14,173 nucleotides of DNA from UBA3064 sp023258775 (GTDB lineage Bacteria > Pseudomonadota > Gammaproteobacteria > Burkholderiales > Burkholderiaceae_E): positions 1-14,173 of the forward strand of contig JBIKXS010000055.1 in the NCBI GenBank assembly GCA_044355655.1, written 5' to 3'. The notes beneath the pieces are model-generated. The model was not told where the DNA came from. It worked only from the letters and a program-made list of their open reading frames with translations, and ran no database searches. A program made the translations under genes and the position numbers. Within the stretch, counting starts at the first letter, position 1. The number at the start of each line of letters is the position of its first letter. Of this stretch, positions 1 to 6,796 are shown piece by piece.

Positions 1-307
1 CCAACTCCTCCAAAATCGCATGTCTTGCCGCACTTTGCGGCGAATTAAGAAGAACCTGCCCGGCAAGACGGTTGAGCCGACCTGCGCTTGTGTACCGCTT
101 GCTGCCCGGTTCTCTGCCGACCAGCCCAGCATGCTCGAGCGTGCTTAAGATTCTGAAAACAGTGGGCTTGGGCAGGTTGACTGCCCTGCAAATATCGGCC
201 AATTGCGGCGGCGCATCGGCAGTTGAGATGGCTTCGATGACTGAAATAGCCCGAAGTATTGCTGATCCGGCGGGTACTGCCTCGCCTTTTGACGCGTCTA
301 ATCCCAT
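1..307 (-). CDS. IclR-family transcriptional regulator, N-terminal part (cut by window edge)
   Basis: Reading leftward from the ATG at 305-307 gives about 102 open codons that leave the window at position 1. After a short disordered start, residues ~16-75 match the winged helix-turn-helix of IclR regulators: RAISVIEAI, then LADICRAVNLPKPTVFRIL as the HTH, then LEHAGLV and the wing around REPGSKRYT. The effector-binding domain lies outside the window. The start is supported by a purine-rich ribosome binding site (GAGAGGAGAGGAG, 311-323 read in reverse) a few bases upstream. Family members usually bind a small metabolite and control nearby catabolic genes; here the target is unknown and probably lies to the left. 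It is divergent from leuS with a 219-bp spacer. The overlapping antisense frames are shadows. The family call is secure; the specific function is not. Confidence 0.88.
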   Translation of the reverse strand, partial: MGLDASKGEAVPAGSAILRAISVIEAISTADAPPQLADICRAVNLPKPTVFRILSTLEHAGLVGREPGSKRYTSAGRLNRLAGQVLLNSPQSAARHAILEEL

Positions 308-452
308 GGCTCCTCTCCTCTCGTTGCTGTGTAGCCTGCCTTGCAGCGGGCCTTATGAACATTCTTAACTGACGTTCTGAAGACAATTCCGAAAACCAGA
401 AATTACTCTCATTGATGATTTTGAAAAACCGCACTTTTAAAAACCTGAAGGG

Positions 453-475
453 GGGCTTCAGCTTTTTTGAAGCCC
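453..475. repeat. Perfect 8-bp inverted repeat upstream of leuS
   Basis: GGGCTTCA (453-460) is followed after a 7-base T-rich loop by its exact reverse complement TGAAGCCC (468-475). No run of T follows on either strand, and there is no gene to terminate in this divergent spacer, so it is not a standard intrinsic terminator. Its right arm overlaps the proposed -35 of leuS, so an operator or an mRNA/DNA hairpin is possible. The remainder of the 308-526 spacer shows nothing else I can support. Confidence 0.5.
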
Positions 476-494
476 TAGGCCTATCAGCCATAAT
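467..494 (+). promoter_or_regulatory. Putative sigma70-type promoter for leuS
   Basis: TTGAAG (467-472), a 16-bp spacer and CATAAT (489-494) resemble -35 and -10 boxes. Transcription would start near 501, giving a leader of about 25 bases before the leuS ATG at 527. It is the best match I see in the spacer, but it rests on pattern matching only. Confidence 0.4.
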
Positions 495-526
495 CTAAGG
501 TTTTGCTTAACCATCGGTAGCCCAGC

Positions 527-3280
527 ATGTTTTCTGACCGTTACGAAGCCCATGCCATTGAGTCTCAGGTACAAGCCGACTGGCAATCGCGCGATGTTTA
601 TCGAGTGATCGAACACAACCCCAAGTACCCACGCGGCAAGTATTACGCCTGCTCGATGCTCCCCTACCCTTCGGGCAAACTTCACATGGGTCATGTTCGT
701 AACTACACCATCAATGATGTGATGGCGAGGCAGTTGCGTATGGCTGGCTACAACGTCCTGATGCCGATGGGTTGGGATGCATTCGGATTGCCAGCCGAAA
801 ACGCCGCCATGGCCAATAAGCTCGCACCCGCGCGCTGGACCTGGGACAACATCGCAAGCATGAAGGGCCAAATGCAGGCCATGGGACTCGCGATTGATTG
901 GTCAAGAGAAGTCGCAACCTGTTCGCCGGACTACTACCGATGGAATCAATGGCTCTTTTTGCAAATGCTGCAAAAAGGCATTGCCTACCTAAAAACCGGC
1001 ACGGTGAACTGGGATCCTGTTGACCAAACGGTTCTTGCCAACGAACAAGTCATCGATGGTCGCGGCTGGCGATCGGGTGCCCTGGTTGAAAAGCGCGAAA
1101 TACCGATGTACTACCTGCGCATCACCCAGTACGCCGAAGAATTAATCCAAGATCTAGAACCTTTAGGCTGGCCTGAGCGTGTCAAGGTCATGCAGCGCAA
1201 TTGGATTGGTAAATCCGTGGGTTTGCGTTTTGCCTTTCCACATCACATTGAAGACGCGCAAGGGCAATGGGTTCAAGGCGGAAGACTTTATGTGTTTACA
1301 ACACGCGCCGATACCATCATGGGCGTGACCTTTGTCGCGGTGGCACCCGAACACCCCCTTGCGGCCGAGGCCGCAAGAAGGCGCCCTGAACTACAAGGCT
1401 TTATTGACGACTGCTTGCAAGGCGGTGTTGCTGAAGCCGATCTAGCAACCCGCGACAAGGACGGTCGCGACACGGGTTTGAGCGTGAGTCACCCGATAAC
1501 AGGCGATCCGATTCCAGTTTGGATCGGCAATTATGTGTTGATGAGCTATGGCGATGGCGCAGTCATGGGCGTTCCAGCGCACGATGAACGCGACTTTGCC
1601 TTTGCGCAGCGCTTTTCACTGCCGATCAAACAAGTCGTTGCCATCGAGGGTGAAACATTTGATGTCAAGCAGTGGCAGAGTTGGTATGAAGACAAACAAC
1701 TGGGTCGCTGTATTAATTCCGACATATATAACGATCTAACTTATGACCAAGCAATCGATGCCATCGCAAGCGACCTTGAGTCTCGAGGACTTGGTACGCG
1801 TCAGATTCAATATCGTTTGCGCGATTGGGGTATTTCAAGACAACGCTACTGGGGCACTCCGATTCCGGTGATCCATTGCGACGACTGCGGGGTTGTTCCC
1901 GTGCCCGAAAGCGATTTACCGGTTGTATTGCCAGACGATTTAATCCCCGATGGCAGCGGCAATCCACTCAATAAGCACCATGCTTTCTTGCTCTGTCAGT
2001 GTCCACGTTGCGAAAAACCTGCTCGCCGCGAGACCGATACGATGGATACCTTTATCGATTCCGCCTGGTATTACATGCGCTATTGCTCACCGGACGCTTC
2101 AAGCTCGATGGTCGATTCGCGCAATGACTACTGGATGCCGATGGATCAATACATTGGTGGCATCGAACACGCAGTGCTCCACTTATTGTATGCACGCTTT
2201 TGGACCAAGGTCATGCGCGATCTTGACGCTGGGCAGGCAAGTGGCAGGCATTGTGGAAGCCCTGGTGGCCAGCGTTCAGCGAGCCCCGACGAACAGCGCT
2301 CCGCGAGCACTAGTGGCCGGGGTCTGGTGACATGTTCTGAGCCCTTTAGCAATTTGCTCACGCAAGGCATGGTGCTTAATGAAACCTTTTTTAGGGAAGA
2401 CGAATCGGGCCGCAAAACTTGGTTTAACCCGGCCGATGTTGAAGTGAGCTTTGACGAGCGGGGACGTCCCATCGGCGCCCAATCGCGCATTGATCATCAA
2501 GCCGTGCAATTGGGCGGCGTTGAGAAAATGTCCAAGAGTAAAAACAACGGTGTCGATCCGCAACATTTAATTGATCGTTATGGTGCCGATACCGCAAGAC
2601 TTTTTACCATGTTCGCATCGCCACCCGAACAATCGCTTGAGTGGTCTGACGCGGGTGTGGAGGGCGCTCATCGCTTCTTAAGAAGGGTTTGGGCAAGTTG
2701 CATGCAGGCCATGCAAAAGCAGCAAATTCGTGCCGATCAAAGCATGAAAGCCCGTGAGATCGAGCATGACTCAGCAAGCGCCGATTTGCGGCGTGAGATG
2801 CATCAATTGCTTAAGCAGGCAGATTTTGACTATCAGCGCAGGCAGTACAACACGGTTGTATCAGCGTGCATGAAAATGCTCAACACCCTTGAAGCTGCGC
2901 CTGATTCGGTGAGTGCGGCAGCACGATCTGAGGGCTTTTCAATCCTGTTACGTGTGATGTATCCCGTAGTCCCGCACATCACGGTTGCGCTTTGGAAAGC
3001 GATGGGTTTTGAAGCACTTGAGGGCGACTTGCTCGATGCCAAGTGGCCAAGCGTTGACGAAAAAGCGCTCGTCAAGCAAACCATCAACCTGGTGCTGCAA
3101 ATCAATGGCAAGCTGCGAGGCAACCTTGAGATTGCAGCCGATGCGACCAAATCTGCGATCGAAGAACGAGCTCGTCAGTGGATTGACGAACAAGACGCCA
3201 TGGCGCGCTTTGCACCCGGTCAAAGTATTCGCAAGTTGATTGTGGTGCCTGGTCGACTTGTTAACGCAGTGACGGGCTAG
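527..3280 (+). CDS. leuS: Leucyl-tRNA synthetase with an unusual in-frame insertion
   Basis: Cytoplasmic class I aminoacyl-tRNA synthetase that charges tRNA-Leu with leucine using ATP. The 917 residues carry the HIGH-type motif (HMGH, residues 53-56, inside PYPSGKLHMGHVRN), the CP1 editing domain with the threonine-rich TTRADTIMG (258-266) and GVPAHDERDFAFA, and KMSKS at 667-671. A zinc-ribbon-like part has Cys451/Cys454 (CDDC) and Cys490/492/495 (CQCPRC), as I recall for betaproteobacterial and Thermus enzymes but not E. coli. The protein is longer than the usual ~860-870 residues because of an extra segment at about residues 568-603 (nt 2228-2335), between MRDL and SEPFSNLL. The ATG at 527 has only a weak ribosome binding site but starts at the normal N-terminus. 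It is the first gene of the probable leuS-to-yggS operon. Identity is certain. Confidence 0.98.
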   Translation: MFSDRYEAHAIESQVQADWQSRDVYRVIEHNPKYPRGKYYACSMLPYPSGKLHMGHVRNYTINDVMARQLRMAGYNVLMPMGWDAFGLPAENAAMANKLAPARWTWDNIASMKGQMQAMGLAIDWSREVATCSPDYYRWNQWLFLQMLQKGIAYLKTGTVNWDPVDQTVLANEQVIDGRGWRSGALVEKREIPMYYLRITQYAEELIQDLEPLGWPERVKVMQRNWIGKSVGLRFAFPHHIEDAQGQWVQGGRLYVFTTRADTIMGVTFVAVAPEHPLAAEAARRRPELQGFIDDCLQGGVAEADLATRDKDGRDTGLSVSHPITGDPIPVWIGNYVLMSYGDGAVMGVPAHDERDFAFAQRFSLPIKQVVAIEGETFDVKQWQSWYEDKQLGRCINSDIYNDLTYDQAIDAIASDLESRGLGTRQIQYRLRDWGISRQRYWGTPIPVIHCDDCGVVPVPESDLPVVLPDDLIPDGSGNPLNKHHAFLLCQCPRCEKPARRETDTMDTFIDSAWYYMRYCSPDASSSMVDSRNDYWMPMDQYIGGIEHAVLHLLYARFWTKVMRDLDAGQASGRHCGSPGGQRSASPDEQRSASTSGRGLVTCSEPFSNLLTQGMVLNETFFREDESGRKTWFNPADVEVSFDERGRPIGAQSRIDHQAVQLGGVEKMSKSKNNGVDPQHLIDRYGADTARLFTMFASPPEQSLEWSDAGVEGAHRFLRRVWASCMQAMQKQQIRADQSMKAREIEHDSASADLRREMHQLLKQADFDYQRRQYNTVVSACMKMLNTLEAAPDSVSAAARSEGFSILLRVMYPVVPHITVALWKAMGFEALEGDLLDAKWPSVDEKALVKQTINLVLQINGKLRGNLEIAADATKSAIEERARQWIDEQDAMARFAPGQSIRKLIVVPGRLVNAVTG
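2228..2335 (+). repeat. GC-rich insertion in leuS with tandem repeats
   Basis: These 108 bases (36 codons, residues ~568-603) have no counterpart in LeuRS sequences I can recall. They are about two thirds G+C (72 of 108 by hand count), richer than the gene around them. They contain GGCAGGCA twice, 11 bases apart (2232-2239, 2243-2250), and two adjacent 24-base units (2270-2293, 2294-2317) encoding QRSASPDE and QRSASTSG. The QRSAS codons of the two units differ only at two third positions, both silent. It is probably a surface loop in the catalytic half, just before the leucine-specific region; the boundaries are approximate. Confidence 0.65.
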
Positions 3281-3285
3281 CTTAT

Positions 3286-3381
3286 GAATGACAGTCCTAC
3301 AGCAAGGTTGAGCCTTTGAATGACAACCCTACAGCAAGGTTGAGACTTTGAATGACAGCCCGACAGAAAGCTTGAGCCTTC
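3286..3381 (+). repeat. Three 32-bp tandem repeats between leuS and lptE
   Basis: Three units (3286-3317, 3318-3349, 3350-3381) begin GAATGACA and share the core CAAGGTTGAG or a close variant; units 1 and 2 differ at three positions. They fill the gap between the leuS stop (3280) and the lptE ATG. ATGs fall at 3288, 3320, 3352 and 3384, exactly 32 bp apart, and the last is the preferred lptE start. Because 32 is not a multiple of three, each unit changes frame. The three ATGs inside units each open a 7-codon frame ending in TGA (3288-3311, 3320-3343, 3352-3375). In a second frame, ATG 3284 and the TTGs at 3316 and 3348 form a chain in which each stop overlaps the next start as TTGA. Confidence 0.85.
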
Positions 3382-3383
3382 AC

Positions 3384-3881
3384 ATGACTAGTCGCCGACA
3401 AATCCTTCGAGACGTCAGCCTCGGGCTTTTAGCAGCACTGGGCTTTGCAGGATGTGGTTTTAGGCTTCGTGAACAGGTTGCGCTGCGCTTTGAAAGCATT
3501 TGGATTAATTTACCCAAACAGTCCGAATTCGGCGGTGAGTTAAGACGGGCGATTGCATCGCTCGGTGGCACCCGTATTGAAAGCGATCCGGAGAAAGCTC
3601 AACGGCGTCTTTATGTCGATGAAGAACTGCGAACGCGAGAAATTATTGGTTTCACCGTAACCGGACGGCCTCGCGATGTTCGCTTGCAATTCAAAGTTGT
3701 TTTCCGAGTTGTTGATCAGTCTGGGCTTGAAACAGTGAGCCGAAGCGAAATCCTCTTGCATCGTGATATTTCAACGAGCGATGTCTTGCAGGGCGCAAAG
3801 CAGCAAGAGGAGCGCTTTTTGCAGCGAGATATGCAAGCTGAAGTGATCGAGCGGATCTTGCGCCAATTACGAAGTGCTTAG
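3384..3881 (+). CDS. lptE: LPS-assembly lipoprotein LptE
   Basis: Outer-membrane lipoprotein that plugs the LptD barrel and helps place lipopolysaccharide in the outer leaflet. From the ATG at 3384 it has 165 residues: a signal peptide with SRRQILR, a hydrophobic stretch LGLLAALGFAG and the lipobox cysteine Cys24, directly followed by GFRLR, the CGFxLR-type start of mature LptE. The rest (SIWINLP, LRRAIASLGG, VTGRPRDVRLQFKVVFRV, LQRDMQAEVIERILRQL) fits the family. A TTG at 3348 would add 12 residues (NDSPTESLSLH and a start), but these come from the third copy of the 32-bp repeat and push the signal peptide inward, so I prefer 3384; no strong ribosome binding site settles it. It follows leuS in the same direction, as is usual in Burkholderiales. 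The twin arginine resembles a Tat signal. Confidence 0.92.
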   Translation: MTSRRQILRDVSLGLLAALGFAGCGFRLREQVALRFESIWINLPKQSEFGGELRRAIASLGGTRIESDPEKAQRRLYVDEELRTREIIGFTVTGRPRDVRLQFKVVFRVVDQSGLETVSRSEILLHRDISTSDVLQGAKQQEERFLQRDMQAEVIERILRQLRSA

Positions 3882-3913
3882 GTAGGCATCAGAGCGGGCT
3901 CAACGAGAGACTA

Positions 3914-3937
3914 ATGACCTTTAGCAAACCGGTATGA
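3914..3937 (+). other. 7-codon upstream reading frame overlapping the holA start
   Basis: ATG at 3914 reads MTFSKPV and stops at TGA 3935-3937, which overlaps the holA ATG (3934-3936) as ATGA. A purine run GAGAGA (3905-3910) sits just upstream, in suitable position for ribosome binding. holA itself has no clear site of its own, so this frame could deliver ribosomes to holA by coupling. It could equally be chance; no protein evidence is possible at this size. Confidence 0.35.
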
Positions 3938-4980
3938 AGTCTGAATCGATGAATTTCGAGAAAAGATTGCAAGGGGCCAAACCACCACCCTGGCTGCTGA
4001 TACACGGCGAAGAACCACTATTGCATATCGAAGTAGCTGACAGCATAAGAGCCTGGTTGCGCAGCTTGGGCTTTACCGAGCGCGAAGTGATCGCAGTCGA
4101 CCGATTCTTCAAGCTCGAGCAACTCGAGCGTGCGGTCCGATCAGGTGATTTATTTGCCACAGCAAAACTGATCGAATTGCGTTTTACTGCCAAGCCACAT
4201 CAGGCAACGATTGAATGGCTCAGTGGCTGGGCAAAAGAAGCTGATCCAGCGGCTTGTGTGATGATTTCATGCGGCAAGCTTGAACGTAGCCAGTTGGCAA
4301 CGCATTGGTTTCGCGACTTGCAGGCAGCTGGCTGGGCAATTGAAGCGGCAAGCATTCCTCGAACAGGTCTGGCCGCCTGGATTAAGCAACGTTTGGCCAT
4401 GGCGTCACTCAGCGCAAGTGACGAGGTGATTGATTTGATTGCCTCAAGAACTGAGGGCAATCTGCTCGCCTGTGCCCAGGAAATAAAGAAGTTTGCCATG
4501 CTCGGTGAGCCCCGCATTGATCTTGCGCTCGCCCAGGTAAGCCTGACCAACTCAGCGCGCTGGAACAGCTTCGACCTCCAAGCCAGTTGCCTTCTTGGTG
4601 ATCGCAAAAGAGCCTTGATGATTCTTGACGCCTTACACGCCGAAGGCGAGCCACTGCCCCTGATGCTGTGGGCACTTGCAGATGCTGCCCGGCAGCTTTA
4701 TGCACTGCACGAATTGCTTCAAAGCGGACAGGCGCGAAGTCAAGCCTTTCGTCAATTACGACTGTTCGGCAACCGGGAGGCACAATTTAACCGAGCCCTT
4801 GACCGTATTCAGAGCGAGCAAAGCCAGCATTTACTGGCCGCAGCAGCGAGGACCGACCGCGCGATTAAGGGTATCGGGCAAGACCCTCAAGAGGCAATGC
4901 GCGAGCTTGTGCTGCAATTTAGCGCTCAAAGCCCCGCGAAGGATCGGCTACTTGCTGCCGGGAGCCGGCAAGCGGGATAA
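3934..4980 (+). CDS. holA: DNA polymerase III delta subunit
   Basis: Clamp-loader subunit that opens the beta sliding clamp during chromosomal replication. The 348 residues show the family start WLLIHGEEPLLHIEVADSIR (GEEPLL at 25-30), the FFKLEQLERAV / SGDLFATAKLIELR region of the AAA-like fold, the SRTEGNLLACAQEIKKFAML helix, and the helical C-terminal collar (LWALADAARQLYAL, RALDRIQSEQS, ELVLQFSA). Length is normal. The first ATG (3934) is used because its A-T-G is overlapped by the stop of a short upstream frame; Met6 (3949) is an alternative. It lies 52 bases after lptE and before proA in the same operon. The short tail after LQFSA is unremarkable. Confidence 0.93.
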   Translation: MKSESMNFEKRLQGAKPPPWLLIHGEEPLLHIEVADSIRAWLRSLGFTEREVIAVDRFFKLEQLERAVRSGDLFATAKLIELRFTAKPHQATIEWLSGWAKEADPAACVMISCGKLERSQLATHWFRDLQAAGWAIEAASIPRTGLAAWIKQRLAMASLSASDEVIDLIASRTEGNLLACAQEIKKFAMLGEPRIDLALAQVSLTNSARWNSFDLQASCLLGDRKRALMILDALHAEGEPLPLMLWALADAARQLYALHELLQSGQARSQAFRQLRLFGNREAQFNRALDRIQSEQSQHLLAAAARTDRAIKGIGQDPQEAMRELVLQFSAQSPAKDRLLAAGSRQAG

Positions 4981-5009
4981 TGAATTGTTCTAAACAAGAT
5001 CTGGACTAG
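4980..5009 (+). other. 9-codon reading frame overlapping the holA stop
   Basis: The last base of the holA stop starts an ATG (TAATG, 4978-4982) that reads MNCSKQDLD and stops at TAG 5007-5009. A second short frame follows 13 bases later. Stop-start contact of this kind can allow reinitiation, but at this length chance is a fair explanation. Confidence 0.25.
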
Positions 5010-5022
5010 GTTATTTAACAAC

Positions 5023-5067
5023 ATGGATCACGCCAAACAAGAAGATTTTGTGAGTTGTCAGCGATGA
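5023..5067 (+). other. 14-codon upstream reading frame overlapping the proA start
   Basis: ATG at 5023 reads MDHAKQEDFVSCQR and ends at TGA 5065-5067, overlapping the proA ATG (5064-5066) as ATGA. That is the same junction type as at proA/hemJ-like, hemJ-like/rlmL and the 7-codon frame before holA. It shares an M-x-x-(S/A)-K-Q start with the preceding 9-codon frame, perhaps by old duplication or chance. A coupling peptide is possible; there is no clear proline-rich or attenuator-like content. Confidence 0.35.
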
Positions 5068-6362
5068 ATGACCGCGCCTTAGTGCCGAGCACTGATTACC
5101 AAACCATCATCGACGCCCTTGGCGAACGCGCAAAAAGGGCATCCCAGATCATGGCAAGTGCGCCAACGGCTGCAAAAAACAAAGCCCTAAGAATTGCCGC
5201 GCAGCTTCTTGACTCGCAGGCTAAAGCGCTCCAAGAAGCTAATACCCTCGACCTTCAACGCGCCGCTGAGGCAGGCCTTGACGAAGCAGCGATCGACCGG
5301 CTTAAGCTAAGCCCGCAGGTCATTGAGGGCATGTGCAAAGGACTTGAACAGGTTGCCTCACTTAGCGATCCCGTCGGCGCTATATCGGAACTGTCGCAAC
5401 AACCCTCAGGGATTCAGGTCGGAAGAATGCGTGTCCCACTCGGTGTGATCGGTATCATTTATGAATCACGACCCAATGTCACGATCGATGCTGCAGCGCT
5501 TTGCATCAAGTCGGGCAATGCCACGATTTTGCGCGGTGGCTCTGAAGCGCTTCATTCCAATCAAGCGCTTGCTGCCTGCATGCGTGAAGCACTGGTGGCC
5601 GCAGGCTTGCCCGCCGACGCAGTCCAGGCTATTGAGCATAGGGATCGCGCCTTGGTGGGCAGCTTGATTCAGTCGCCGCAATGGGTTGATGTCATCGTGC
5701 CCCGTGGCGGCAAATCCCTTGTCGAACGGATAAGCCGCGAAGCCAAGGTCCCGACAATTAAGCATCTTGATGGTATTTGCCACGTTTTTGTTGATCGGGA
5801 TGCCGATTTGGCGATGGCCACTCGAATCGCTGACAATGCAAAAACACAACGTTACTCACCTTGTAACACCATGGAGACGCTGCTCATCGATTTGCCTGTT
5901 GCCGAGGCTTTTTTGCCGATGATTGGTGCGATCTACAGCCAAAAGGCTGTACAAATGCGAGTCGATACTGAGGCAGCGAGGATTTTAAAGGCTGCGAATG
6001 TTGACTGTCTTCCTGCAACTGAGGAGGACTGGTCTACAGAGTATCTTGCAGCCATCATATCAATAAGAATAGTTAACGGCATCGATGAAGCGATGCAACA
6101 TATTCAACGATATGGATCTCAGCACACCGACGCAATCATTACTGAAAACCATACCAAGGCCATGCGATTCATTCGAGAAGTAGATTCAGCCTCGGTCATG
6201 GTTAACGCATCGACACGATTTGCCGATGGTTTCGAGTTCGGGCTCGGCGCAGAGATCGGTATATCAACTGATAAATTACATGCGCGAGGTCCCGTAGGTC
6301 TTGAGGGTTTAACCTCGCAAAAGTATGTTGTTTTTGGTCGAGGCGAGATTCGTCAGTCATGA
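5064..6362 (+). CDS. proA: Glutamate-5-semialdehyde dehydrogenase (gamma-glutamyl phosphate reductase)
   Basis: Second enzyme of proline synthesis: NADPH-dependent reduction of gamma-glutamyl phosphate to glutamate-5-semialdehyde in the cytoplasm. From the ATG at 5064 it has 432 residues, close to the usual ~420. Landmarks are VPLGVIGIIYESRPNVTIDAAALCIKSG (IYESRPN at 132-138), ILRGGSEA, the catalytic cysteine Cys267 in YSPCNTMETLL, and a C-terminal HTDAIITE ... FADGFEFGLGAEIGIST region. A TTG at 5055 would add three residues, but the ATG is better and is overlapped ATGA by a 14-codon frame. The gene is 83 bases after holA, and its stop overlaps the hemJ-like ATG by four bases. proB is not in the window; proC lies downstream in a different unit. 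Confidence 0.97.
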   Translation: MNDRALVPSTDYQTIIDALGERAKRASQIMASAPTAAKNKALRIAAQLLDSQAKALQEANTLDLQRAAEAGLDEAAIDRLKLSPQVIEGMCKGLEQVASLSDPVGAISELSQQPSGIQVGRMRVPLGVIGIIYESRPNVTIDAAALCIKSGNATILRGGSEALHSNQALAACMREALVAAGLPADAVQAIEHRDRALVGSLIQSPQWVDVIVPRGGKSLVERISREAKVPTIKHLDGICHVFVDRDADLAMATRIADNAKTQRYSPCNTMETLLIDLPVAEAFLPMIGAIYSQKAVQMRVDTEAARILKAANVDCLPATEEDWSTEYLAAIISIRIVNGIDEAMQHIQRYGSQHTDAIITENHTKAMRFIREVDSASVMVNASTRFADGFEFGLGAEIGISTDKLHARGPVGLEGLTSQKYVVFGRGEIRQS

Positions 6363-6796
6363 CCTACCTCTGGGTCAAAACGCTTCACATCGTCTTTGTG
6401 ACAAGTTGGTTTGCAGGCCTTTTTTATCTGCCGCGCATCTTCGTGAATCTTGCAATGATCGAAGCAGATTCAGTGGCTGAGCGAGAGCGACTACTCTTGA
6501 TGGCGGGTAAGCTTTACCGATTTATGCGCCCCTTGATGTGGCTTGCGCTTGGGCTGGGACTTTGGCTGTGGCTTGGATTAGGGATTGGTGCTGGCAGCTT
6601 ATGGATGCATCTGAAACTTATATTAATTCTTATGTTGCTGGCGTATCACATCCTATGCGGAAGGATCTTGCAGGGTTTTCGCCAGGGTGAAAACAAACGC
6701 AGCCATATTTGGTTTCGGTGGTTCAACGAAGTACCGGTCATCGGGTTGCTTGCGGTCGTTGCGCTGGTCGTGATTAAGCCCTTTTCCAGTCCATGA
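6359..6796 (+). CDS. hemJ: HemJ-like (UPF0093/TIGR00701, sometimes labelled CopD-like) membrane protein
   Basis: A 145-residue inner-membrane protein with four likely membrane segments (about 8-30, 53-77, 80-102 and 125-142). The sequence WVKTLHIVFVTSWFAGLFYLPR with His10, then KLYRFMRPLMWLALGLGLWLWLG, WMHLKLILILMLLAYHILCGR and RWFNEVPVIGLLAVVALVVIKPF follow the family I know as HemJ. Characterised members from cyanobacteria and alphaproteobacteria act in protoporphyrinogen IX oxidation with bound haem b. The haem-synthesis role here is inferred from family, not shown. Start and stop both overlap neighbours by ATGA (proA upstream, the methyltransferase downstream), so translation is probably coupled. 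Automatic annotation may call it CopD family. Confidence 0.85.
   Translation: MTYLWVKTLHIVFVTSWFAGLFYLPRIFVNLAMIEADSVAERERLLLMAGKLYRFMRPLMWLALGLGLWLWLGLGIGAGSLWMHLKLILILMLLAYHILCGRILQGFRQGENKRSHIWFRWFNEVPVIGLLAVVALVVIKPFSSP

Noticed and set aside
453..475. Intrinsic terminator
   Set aside because: The hairpin lacks a following T-tract on both strands and lies between divergent starts, so there is no transcript to end.
45..491. 148-codon minus-strand reading frame at the left end
   Set aside because: It overlaps, in another frame, the clear IclR-type HTH sequence and has low-complexity Arg/Ser/Gln content with no family resemblance.
458..871. Minus-strand frame of 137 codons antisense to the start of leuS
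   Set aside because: leuS is unmistakable here, and the antisense product resembles nothing; it is a coding shadow.
2228..2335. Intein or small mobile element inside leuS
   Set aside because: It is only 36 codons, has no splicing motifs and no terminal inverted repeats, and stays in frame as a simple low-complexity loop.
3286..3381. CRISPR array or mobile-element footprint
   Set aside because: The 32-bp units are directly adjacent with no spacers, diverge from each other, and show no inverted ends or transposase.
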